From positions 62,001 to 126,000 of the forward strand of contig NZ_JAGEOK010000029.1 in assembly GCF_017573545.1 (NCBI RefSeq): a stretch of DNA of 64,000 bases. Direction: 5' to 3'. Below, one piece after another: positions 1 to 6,681 of the stretch. The first letter of the stretch is position 1. Every line of letters starts with the position of its first letter. The position numbers were made by a program, and so were the translations under genes. Source of the DNA: Actinomadura nitritigenes (GTDB lineage: Bacteria > Actinomycetota > Actinomycetes > Streptosporangiales > Streptosporangiaceae). Under the pieces are notes generated by a model. That model was not told where the DNA came from. It was given only the letters and a program-made list of their open reading frames with translations, and did not search any database.

Positions 1-963
1 CGGCCCATGCGTTACCCCGACTTCTACGAGCGCTACCGCGCCGCGATCCGCAACACCTGGACGGTCGAGGAGGTGGACCTCGCCTCCGACCTCGCCGACC
101 TCGCCCGCCTCACCCCGGCGGAGCTGCATCTGGTGAACCGGCTCGTCGCGTTCTTCGCCACCGGCGACTCGATCGTGGCGAACAACCTCGTCCTCAACCT
201 CTACAAGCACGTCAACGCGCCGGAGGCCCGGCTGTACCTGTCGCGGCAGCTGTTCGAGGAGGCGGTGCACGTCCAGTTCTACCTGACCCTCCTCGACACC
301 TACCTGCCCGACCAGGACGAGCGGGCCCGGGCGTTCGCGGCGATCGAGCACATCCCGTCCATCCGGGCGAAGGCGGAGTTCTGCTTCCGCTGGATCGACT
401 CGCTCGGCGCGCTCGACGAGCTGCGCACCGCCGCGGACCGGCGCGCGTTCCTGCTCAACCTGGTCTGCTTCGCCGCGTGCATCGAGGGCCTGTTCTTCTA
501 CGGTGCGTTCGCCTACGTGTACTGGCTGCGGTCCCGCGGCCTGCTGAACGGCCTCGCGTCCGGGACGAACTGGGTGTTCCGCGACGAGTCCATGCACATG
601 GAGTTCGCGTTCTCGGTCGTCGACACCGTCCGGGCGGAGGAGCCGGAGCTGTTCGACGCGGAGCTGACCGCGCGGGTCACCACGATGCTGGAGGAGGCCG
701 TCGAGGCGGAGCTGGCGTTCGCGCGCGACCTGTGCGGCGACGGCCTGCCCGGGATGGGCGCCGGCGACATGCGCGCCTACCTGGAGTACGTCGCCGACCA
801 GCGGCTCGCCCGCCTCGGCCTGCCGGTCCGGTACGGGACGGCGAACCCGTTCGCGTTCATGGAGCTGCAGGACGTCCAGGAGCTGTCGAACTTCTTCGAG
901 CGCCGCGTCTCGGCGTACCAGATCGGCGTGGAGGGCAGCGTCGCCTTCGACGAGGCGTTCTGA
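1..963 (+). CDS. nrdB: Ribonucleotide reductase class I beta subunit (5' end outside window)
   Basis: Small subunit that holds the di-iron centre and tyrosyl radical used by the large subunit to make deoxyribonucleotides. Counting from the Met at base 7, the metal ligands are visible as D54, E85-x-x-H88, E160 and E194-x-x-H197. Y92 lies four residues after H88, where the radical tyrosine sits in class Ia enzymes. The C-terminus ends in an acidic/aromatic tail (DEAF) of the kind that docks on the large subunit. The frame is open from base 1 and reads Arg-Pro before that Met, as in full-length homologues, so the true start is most likely upstream and the entry is partial. The large-subunit gene should lie just outside the window. 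Confidence 0.93.
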   Translation, partial: RPMRYPDFYERYRAAIRNTWTVEEVDLASDLADLARLTPAELHLVNRLVAFFATGDSIVANNLVLNLYKHVNAPEARLYLSRQLFEEAVHVQFYLTLLDTYLPDQDERARAFAAIEHIPSIRAKAEFCFRWIDSLGALDELRTAADRRAFLLNLVCFAACIEGLFFYGAFAYVYWLRSRGLLNGLASGTNWVFRDESMHMEFAFSVVDTVRAEEPELFDAELTARVTTMLEEAVEAELAFARDLCGDGLPGMGAGDMRAYLEYVADQRLARLGLPVRYGTANPFAFMELQDVQELSNFFERRVSAYQIGVEGSVAFDEAF

Positions 964-1039
964 CGCCGCCGGGCCCGGCCCCGAACTTTCCGGTCGTGAT
1001 GCGCGTTGAACTGGGAAAGCTAGGCCGAGGAGGAAGAAC

Positions 1040-1336
1040 ATGGCTTCTCTCATCGACCGGATCATGAAGTTCGTCCGGGGACCGCAGGGGCAGAAGGCCC
1101 GGGCGAAGGCGGAGCGGTTCGCGCAGAGCCCGCAGGCGCAGAAGGCGCGGGCGAAGGCGGAGCGGCTCGCGCACGGCCCGCAGGGCCAGAAGGCGCGGGC
1201 CAAGGCGGAGCAGCTCGCCCGCAGCCCGCAGGCGCAGAAGGCCCGCGCGAAGGCGGACCAGCTCATCAACGACCCGCGCAACCAGGAGAGGGCGCAGAGG
1301 CTCCTCTCCCGCCTGCGCGGCGGTCCCCGCCGCTGA
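1040..1336 (+). CDS. Small basic protein of tandem 16-residue repeats
   Basis: Not a family I recognise. The 98-residue product has an N-terminal MASLIDRIMKFVR helix, then five 16-residue units starting at residues 14, 30, 46, 62 and 78. Units 1 and 3 begin GPQGQ and units 2 and 4 begin SPQAQ, so the array looks like a doubled two-unit block; unit 5 is degenerate. Each unit carries KARAKAE, giving a strongly basic Lys/Arg/Ala protein likely to be mostly helical. There is no signal peptide or membrane segment. A good ribosome site (gaggagga) lies 7-14 bases ahead of the ATG. It sits 76 bases after nrdB on the same strand. Nucleic-acid binding is possible from charge alone but is unproven. Confidence 0.8.
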   Translation: MASLIDRIMKFVRGPQGQKARAKAERFAQSPQAQKARAKAERLAHGPQGQKARAKAEQLARSPQAQKARAKADQLINDPRNQERAQRLLSRLRGGPRR

Positions 1337-1340
1337 CCGC

Positions 1341-1424
1341 GCGGACGGCCCGCCCCGATCCGCGGACGGCCCGCCCCGATCCGCGGACGGCCCGCCCCGA
1401 TCCGCGGACGGCCCGCCCCGATCC
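1341..1424 (+). repeat. Four perfect tandem copies of a 21-bp unit
   Basis: Unit gcggacggcccgccccgatcc repeats at 1341, 1362, 1383 and 1404 (the last base of the fourth copy is modified). The array starts five bases after the stop of the repeat-protein gene. Each unit contains the left arm of the hairpin described at 1405-1440. Confidence 0.95.
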
Positions 1425-1440
1425 GGGGGCGGGCCGTCCG
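1405..1440. terminator. Strong hairpin between convergent genes
   Basis: A perfect 15-bp stem (1405-1419 with 1426-1440) closes a six-base loop, gatccg. There is no T tract. It lies between two convergent genes and could terminate both. The left arm is present four times in the preceding array and the right arm once, so alternative, larger hairpins are possible. Confidence 0.8.
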
Positions 1441-1463
1441 GCGCGCCGGGTTGCGAGGCCGGC

Positions 1464-2444
1464 TCAGGTGTCGAGGTTGGCGAGGTAGGACTCGTTGCCC
1501 TGGGCGCCCGCCGCCGCCTCCGGCGGGACGATCCGCTCCAGCCGCTCGGAGACCTCCGCGTCCAGCGCCAGGTCCCCGGCGGCGGCGTTGGCGCGGGCGT
1601 TCGCCGCCTTGCGGGTCCCCGGGATCGGCAGCGCCCCGCGGTCGACCAGCCAGGCCAGCACGAGCTGCGCCGCCGTGACGCCCTGCTCGGCGGCGAGCGC
1701 GGCCACCCGGTCCGCGAGCGAGACGTTGCGCTCCACGTTGCCGGCCTGGAAGCGCGGGTTGCCGCGCCGCCAGTCGCCCGCCTCCAGGTCGTCGAACCCG
1801 CGGACCTGGCCGCCGAGGAGGCCGCGCCCGAGCGGGCTGTACGCGACGAACGCGATGCCGAGCTCCGCGCACGCCGGGACCAGCTCCTTCTCCGGCGCCC
1901 GCTGGAGCGGCGAGTACTCGGTCTGCAGGGCGGTCACGGGGTGGACGGCGTGCGCGCGCCGCAGCGTCCGCTCCGACACCTCCGACAGCCCGTACCCGCC
2001 GATCTTCCCGGCCTGGACGAGCTCGCCGAGCGCCCCGGCCGTCTCCTCGATCGGGGTCGTGGGGTCGAGCCGGTGCAGGTAGTACACGTCCACGTGGTCG
2101 GTCCGGAGCCGCGACAGGCTGGCGTCCAGGGCCCGCCGGACGTACTCGGGCCGCCCCATGCCGGGGACGAGGATGCCGTCCGCGTCCTGGTTCCCGCCGA
2201 ACTTGGTGGCGAGGACGTACTCGTCCCGCCGCTTCTCCAGCGTGCGGCCGATCAGGGTCTCGCTGTACCCGGCGCCGTAGATGTCGGCGGTGTCGACGAA
2301 CGTGACGCCGGCGTCCAGCGCGGCCAGGAGCGTCTCGGTGGCGTCGCGCTCCTCGACGCCGCCGTAGACGGGCGCCACGTTCATCGCGCCGAACCCCACC
2401 ACCGACACCTGCGGGCCGTCCGTTCCAAGGGTGCGATAGCGCAC
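1464..2444 (-). CDS. Aldo/keto reductase
   Basis: Predicted NADPH-dependent oxidoreductase of carbonyl compounds, cytoplasmic, (beta/alpha)8 barrel. The catalytic tetrad is visible as D51 and Y56 (DTADIYG), K81 (ATKFGG) and H124 (YYLHRLD). The C-terminal cofactor region reads ALPIPGTRKAAN. Length of 326 residues is normal. The start is GTG at 2444, preceded on its strand by gagaggtg; the MRYRTLG opening matches the family. It is divergent from an XRE/MmyB-type regulator with 121 bases between the two starts, so that regulator probably controls it. The natural substrate cannot be told from sequence. Confidence 0.92.
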   Translation of the reverse strand: MRYRTLGTDGPQVSVVGFGAMNVAPVYGGVEERDATETLLAALDAGVTFVDTADIYGAGYSETLIGRTLEKRRDEYVLATKFGGNQDADGILVPGMGRPEYVRRALDASLSRLRTDHVDVYYLHRLDPTTPIEETAGALGELVQAGKIGGYGLSEVSERTLRRAHAVHPVTALQTEYSPLQRAPEKELVPACAELGIAFVAYSPLGRGLLGGQVRGFDDLEAGDWRRGNPRFQAGNVERNVSLADRVAALAAEQGVTAAQLVLAWLVDRGALPIPGTRKAANARANAAAGDLALDAEVSERLERIVPPEAAAGAQGNESYLANLDT

Positions 2445-2513
2445 TGGTAGTCACCTCTCGTCCGTCAAAGATCTGCCTTCACCCTGCCCCGCTCGCCCCC
2501 AGGCAACCAGTGC
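2441..2513. promoter_or_regulatory. Shared promoter region of reductase and XRE regulator
   Basis: An 8-bp inverted repeat, gcactggt (2441-2448) and accagtgc (2506-2513), brackets the divergent promoter region. It may mark regulator half-sites. The spacing is wide, so this is a tentative call. Confidence 0.3.
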
Positions 2514-2565
2514 CCGCCGATGGCTAGGACGCGGAGGGCCACCCTCCGGAGGCACACTGGGGCCC

Positions 2566-3405
2566 ATGGCGACACGCGAGATGGCGGACTTCCTGCGCTC
2601 CCGGCGCGACCGCATCGGCCCCTCGTCCGTGGGCCTGCCCGGCGGCGGGCGGCGGCGCGCCCCCGGCCTGCGCCGCGCGGAGGTCGCGCTGCTCGCCGGG
2701 ATCAGCCCCGACTACTACATGCGGCTGGAGCAGGGCCGCGGCATCCGCCCCTCGCCGTCCGTCCTGGACGGTCTCGCCCGGGCGCTCGTCCTCAACGACG
2801 ACGAGCGCGACCACCTCTACCGGCTGGCGCTCTCCCTGCCGTCCCCGCCCTCCGCCGCGGCGGACGCCCCGGTGGCGGACGCCCCCGTGCACCCCAACGT
2901 GCGGCGCCTCCTGGACGAGATCGCCCCCGTCCCCGCCTACGTGATCAACCCCCGCCTCGACGTGCTGGCCTGGAACGGGACGGCCGCCGCGCTCATGCCG
3001 CACATGGCGGAGCAGCCCGCGCCGCGCCGCAACATGCTCCGGTACGCGCTCCGCGACCCGCGCGCCCGCACGTTCTACGTGGAGTGGGAGGAGGTCGCCC
3101 GGCACGGCATCGCGCAGCTGCGCACCGCCACCGGCCGCGACCCGGACGACCCGGCGACCCGGGCGCTGGTCCGCGAACTGTCCGGGGACCCGTGGTTCCG
3201 CACGTGGTGGGAGCGGCAGGACGTCAAGGGCCCGGGCATGGGCCGCAAGGAGTACCGGCACCCGGTGGTCGGCCGGCTGTCGCTCGACTACATCGGCATG
3301 GTCCTCCCCGGCACCCCCGACCACCAGTTCGTCACCCTCACCGCCCCCGAAGAAGGCCCGTCAGCCCCGGCCCTGAAAAAGCTGGCCGCCCTGGCCCGCT
3401 CCTGA
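2566..3405 (+). CDS. XRE-family regulator with MmyB-like ligand domain
   Basis: DNA-binding transcription regulator. The N-terminal helix-turn-helix spans about residues 8-75 (RRAEVALLAGISPDYYMRLEQG). The C-terminal half (about 105-270, with VLAWNGTAAALM) matches the MmyB-like ligand-binding domain, which in relatives binds a small hydrophobic ligand. Length of 279 residues is usual. It faces the aldo/keto reductase gene. A weak CACACT box ends seven bases before the ATG and no Shine-Dalgarno is evident. A second regulator of the same architecture lies at 10670-11521. Confidence 0.9.
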   Translation: MATREMADFLRSRRDRIGPSSVGLPGGGRRRAPGLRRAEVALLAGISPDYYMRLEQGRGIRPSPSVLDGLARALVLNDDERDHLYRLALSLPSPPSAAADAPVADAPVHPNVRRLLDEIAPVPAYVINPRLDVLAWNGTAAALMPHMAEQPAPRRNMLRYALRDPRARTFYVEWEEVARHGIAQLRTATGRDPDDPATRALVRELSGDPWFRTWWERQDVKGPGMGRKEYRHPVVGRLSLDYIGMVLPGTPDHQFVTLTAPEEGPSAPALKKLAALARS

Positions 3406-3494
3406 GCGTCGACGCTCGTCGAATAAGCGTCACTAAAGCTTTCCGGGACAAAAAGTAACTGGAACTTTTCGGTGTGGTCGGGAACGGTGGCGGC

Positions 3495-4484
3495 ATGGCC
3501 TCCCGCTCCGGTTCCGCTCACGTCCTCGCCCTGGCGGGCACCGTCGTGCTCTGGGCCTCGGCCTTCCCCGCCATCCGGGTCGGCATCGACGGCCTCGGCG
3601 TGGCGGCGCTGTCGTTCCTGCGGATCGCGATCGCGGCCGTGGCGCTGACCCTGGTGGCGCCATTGGCCAAGGTGCGCCCGCCCCGGCGCCGCGACCTGCC
3701 GATGATCGCCTTGTGCGGGGCCACCGGCGTCACCGCCTACCAGGTCCTGCTCAACTGGGGCGAGGTCCGGGTGGAGGCCGGGACCGCGAGCCTGCTGATC
3801 GCGACCGCCCCCGTCTTCAGCGTCCTGCTGGGAAGCCTGCTCCTCGAGGAGCGGCCGACCCGCACCGTCATCGCCGGCAGCGGCGTCGCGCTCGCCGGTG
3901 CGGCCATGGTCGGCCTGGCCGAGGGCGCCGGCGGGTTCACCGTCTCGGCCCTCATCGTCCTGGCCGCCGCCGTCGTCCAGGGGACCTACCACTTCGCGAC
4001 CAAGCCCCTGCTCCGCCGCTACACCGGCCTGGAGGTCGCGACTTACGCGATGGTCGCGGGAACCGTCCTCGCGCTGCCCCTGGTCCCCGCGGCGTGGCCC
4101 GCGACCTTCCGCGCACCGGCGGGCGCGCTGGCCTCCGCGGTCTATCTGGGCCTGCTGCCGTCCGCGCTCGGCTTCGTCATCTGGGCCCACGCCGTCGCCC
4201 GCCTGCCGCTCGCGGCCTCCACGGCGGCCCTGTACCTGGTGCCGCCGGTGGCGCTGATCGTCTCGTTCGTCTGGCTCGGCGAGGTGCCCCACCCCATCGC
4301 GCTGATGGGCGGTGCGGTCAGCGCGGCAGGGGTGATCCTCATCCACCGGCGCAGGGCGGCTCCGGACCCCGGCGACGCACCGGACGGCGACGCGCCGGAC
4401 TCCGGTGACGCCTCGGACGGCCACGTGCCCGAGGCCGTCGGGACACACTGGGAACCGCCGCCCCGATTCGAGCGATCCGACTAA
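3495..4484 (+). CDS. EamA-family (DMT) membrane exporter
   Basis: Inner-membrane protein of the drug/metabolite transporter superfamily with about ten hydrophobic helices in two EamA repeats (near residues 8-135 and 150-285). Typical features include LLGSLLLEERPTR after the fifth helix and VSFVWLGEVPHP near the end of the second repeat. A hydrophilic Asp/Pro-rich tail of about 45 residues follows. ATG 3495 was chosen; an in-frame GTG at 3474 is possible. The stop codon overlaps the ribosome site of the downstream LysR gene, so the two are probably co-transcribed. The exported compound is unknown. Confidence 0.9.
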   Translation: MASRSGSAHVLALAGTVVLWASAFPAIRVGIDGLGVAALSFLRIAIAAVALTLVAPLAKVRPPRRRDLPMIALCGATGVTAYQVLLNWGEVRVEAGTASLLIATAPVFSVLLGSLLLEERPTRTVIAGSGVALAGAAMVGLAEGAGGFTVSALIVLAAAVVQGTYHFATKPLLRRYTGLEVATYAMVAGTVLALPLVPAAWPATFRAPAGALASAVYLGLLPSALGFVIWAHAVARLPLAASTAALYLVPPVALIVSFVWLGEVPHPIALMGGAVSAAGVILIHRRRAAPDPGDAPDGDAPDSGDASDGHVPEAVGTHWEPPPRFERSD

Positions 4485-4495
4485 GGAGCCTGTCC

Positions 4496-5428
4496 GTGCT
4501 CGACGTACGCCGTCTGCGGATCCTCCAGCACCTGGCCGCCTACGGCACCGTCGCGGCCACCGCCGAGGCCCTGCACCTGACGCCGCCGGCCGTTTCCCAG
4601 CACCTCGCCGCCCTGCAGAAGGAGGCGGGCGCCCCCGTGGTGGAGAAGGTCGGCCGCACGCTGCGGCTCACCGCGGCCGGAGAGCTGCTGGTGGCCCATG
4701 CCGAGATCATCCTCGCGGAACTCGCGGCGGCCGAGGCCGGCCTGGCCGCCCTGCAGACCGGACGGCGCGGCATCGTGCGGATCGCCGCGTTCCCCTCCGC
4801 CGCCCGCGCCCTCATCACGCCCCTGTGGCGGCGCCTGGCCGAGACGGACGCCTCGCCGGCCCCCTCGCTGCGGCTCTCCGTCGTGGAACCCGATGAAGCG
4901 CTCGACCAGCTGCGCAAGCGCTCCACCGACCTCGCCGTGGTGCACAGCTACACCGTGCTGCCGCGCGACTTCCCCGCCGCGTGTGAGCAGGCCGTCCTGA
5001 TGGAGGAACCGGTGCTGCTCGCCCTGCACCCCCGGCGGGCCGAGGCGCTGCGCCTGGCCCCTGGCGAGCCCGCGGACCTCTCCCGCCTGTCGGACGCGCC
5101 GTGGCTGACGCCCGGCCCGGAGACCTCCTGCCACGAGATGATCCAGCGAGCCTGCGGCATCGCCGGTTTCGTCCCGGACATCTGCGTTCGCAGCAGCGAT
5201 TTCGCCGTGCTGGCCGGCCTGGTCGCGGCGGGAGCGGGCGCCGCGCTGATCCCCCGCATGGCCCTGCCGGAGAGCACTGCGGCTCTCAGCCTCCACCCCC
5301 TGGCCCACCCCGTCTCCCGGACCATCTTCACCGTCAGCCGGGCGGGCACCGTCAAGCGCCCCGACCTGCGGCGCGTGCTGGACCTGCTGCACGACCCGGT
5401 GACCGTTCCCGGGGGAGCACGCGACTGA
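4496..5428 (+). CDS. LysR-family regulator
   Basis: Transcription regulator with an N-terminal winged helix-turn-helix (residues 2-60; TAEALHLTPPAVSQHLAAL) and a C-terminal periplasmic-binding-like effector domain. The 310-residue length is typical. It starts at GTG 4496, eight bases after aaggag, which is itself built over the stop codon of the EamA gene. This tight coupling suggests it regulates that exporter. The effector is unknown. Confidence 0.92.
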   Translation: MLDVRRLRILQHLAAYGTVAATAEALHLTPPAVSQHLAALQKEAGAPVVEKVGRTLRLTAAGELLVAHAEIILAELAAAEAGLAALQTGRRGIVRIAAFPSAARALITPLWRRLAETDASPAPSLRLSVVEPDEALDQLRKRSTDLAVVHSYTVLPRDFPAACEQAVLMEEPVLLALHPRRAEALRLAPGEPADLSRLSDAPWLTPGPETSCHEMIQRACGIAGFVPDICVRSSDFAVLAGLVAAGAGAALIPRMALPESTAALSLHPLAHPVSRTIFTVSRAGTVKRPDLRRVLDLLHDPVTVPGGARD

Positions 5429-5456
5429 ACGCGTGCCGGCCGGTCAGCGGGGTGGG

Positions 5457-5891
5457 TCAGCGGGGCGGGTCGGCGGACGCGGTGAGGCGGTCGAGGAGGG
5501 CGGGGAGCTCGGCGAGGCGGTCCTGCTCGTCCGGCGTCAGTTCCGTCGCGATGGCCCGTGCGAGCCAGTCGCGGCGGGCGCCGCGGTCGCGGTCGAGGGC
5601 GGCGCGGCCCTCGGGGGTGATCGCGATGACGCGGCCCCGGCCGTCGCGGGGGTCGGGGCGGCGGGCGGCGTAGCCGAGGTTCTCGAGGTCCTTCACCGTG
5701 CGGCTCTGGCTCTGGTGCCGGACGCGGCGCCGCTGCGCGAGGGAGGCGATGCTCGCCTCGCCCTCGCGGTCGAGCAGCCCGAGCGTCTGGGCGATGGGCG
5801 GCGCGAGCGCGTCCGCCTCGGACCGGGTGGCGCGGACGAGCCCGCCGATGGACGTGCGCAGCCGCTCGGCGAGCTGGTCGTGGTCCGTCAT
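5457..5891 (-). CDS. MarR-family regulator
   Basis: Dimeric winged-helix regulator of 144 residues. The recognition region reads ASIASLAQRRRVRHQSQSRTVKDLENLGYAARR at about 45-77, followed by the beta wing with DPRDGRGR. ATG 5891 is preferred because ggagg lies just upstream; the frame stays open further up but that part is not MarR-like. It is divergent from a metallo-beta-lactamase-fold gene. The gap holds a perfect palindrome (5931-5964), almost certainly its operator, so it likely represses both genes until a ligand binds. Confidence 0.93.
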   Translation of the reverse strand: MTDHDQLAERLRTSIGGLVRATRSEADALAPPIAQTLGLLDREGEASIASLAQRRRVRHQSQSRTVKDLENLGYAARRPDPRDGRGRVIAITPEGRAALDRDRGARRDWLARAIATELTPDEQDRLAELPALLDRLTASADPPR

Positions 5892-5930
5892 GGCGGCCTC
5901 CGGGGACGCGGCGTCCCGCCAGTATATACA

Positions 5931-5964
5931 GCAAAGGTGTACAGTTGGAGCTGTACACCTTTGC
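5931..5964. promoter_or_regulatory. Perfect 14-bp inverted repeat, MarR operator
   Basis: Left arm gcaaaggtgtacag (5931-5944), six-base spacer, right arm ctgtacacctttgc (5951-5964), with no mismatch. It lies between the divergent MarR and hydrolase genes. On the minus strand a TATACT box at 5921-5926 abuts the palindrome, so binding there would block the regulator's own promoter. Confidence 0.85.
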
Positions 5965-6003
5965 CGCCCCCCTGCCGAACCGCACTGGAAGGAAGGCCAC
6001 GCG

Positions 6004-6639
6004 ATGCAGTTGACCAAGCACGCCCACGCCTGCGTCGTCCTCGAGAAGGGGGACACGACGATCGTCGTCGACCCCGGGACGTTCACCCCGGACGCGGAGG
6101 CCGCCGTCGCCGCCGCCGACGCGGTCCTCATCACGCACGAGCACTTCGACCACTTCGACGAGGGCCTGCTCGGCGCCGCCCTGGAGAAGCGTCCCGACCT
6201 GCACGTCCACGGCCCCGCCTCGGTGCGGGACAAGCTCGGCGAGTACGGCGGCCGGGTGCGGGCCGTCGCGTCCGGCGACGCGCTGTACATCGGGGACTTC
6301 GCCGTCACCGTCCACGGCGAGCGGCACGCGATGATCCACCCGGACATCCCGATCGTGGCCAACACCGGCTACCTGTTCGACGGCCGGGTCTACCACCCGG
6401 GCGACAGCTACCACGTCCCCGACGTCCCGGTCGACACGCTGCTGCTGCCGACCAGCGGGCCGTGGACCAAGGTCGGCGAGGCCGTCGACTTCGTCCGCGG
6501 CGTCCGGCCCGCCCGCCTCCTGCAGATCCATGAGCTGATGCTCAGCGAGCTGGGGCAGAACTCGGTCGCCGGAATGCTGACCAACCTGACCGGCCTCGAA
6601 CTGGCGCTCCTCGCCCCCGGAGACGCTCGGGAACTCTGA
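6004..6639 (+). CDS. Metallo-beta-lactamase-fold hydrolase, UlaG-like
   Basis: Predicted metal-dependent hydrolase of 211 residues. The metal motif is H45-x-H47-x-D49-H50 (THEHFDH). Further ligands are likely in GERHAMIHP and YHPGDSYH. The short, compact form resembles UlaG-type lactonases rather than true beta-lactamases, and no secretion signal is present, so it acts in the cytoplasm. The ATG follows ggaagg. It is divergent from and probably controlled by the adjacent MarR protein through the palindrome between them. Substrate unknown. Confidence 0.9.
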   Translation: MQLTKHAHACVVLEKGDTTIVVDPGTFTPDAEAAVAAADAVLITHEHFDHFDEGLLGAALEKRPDLHVHGPASVRDKLGEYGGRVRAVASGDALYIGDFAVTVHGERHAMIHPDIPIVANTGYLFDGRVYHPGDSYHVPDVPVDTLLLPTSGPWTKVGEAVDFVRGVRPARLLQIHELMLSELGQNSVAGMLTNLTGLELALLAPGDAREL

Positions 6640-6667
6640 ACCGGCAGGGGATGTCGGCGCCCTGCAC

Positions 6668-6673
6668 TACGGT
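6668..6673 (+). promoter_or_regulatory. Leaderless -10 box (TACGGT) for DUF4132 gene
   Basis: TACGGT ends eight bases before ATG 6682 and no Shine-Dalgarno is present. Confidence 0.5.
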
Positions 6674-6681
6674 GGCCCGGC

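Noticed and set aside
1341..1440. 21-bp array considered as an attachment site or origin iterons
   Set aside because: No integrase or replication gene is near, and the unit is clearly the arm of the adjacent hairpin.
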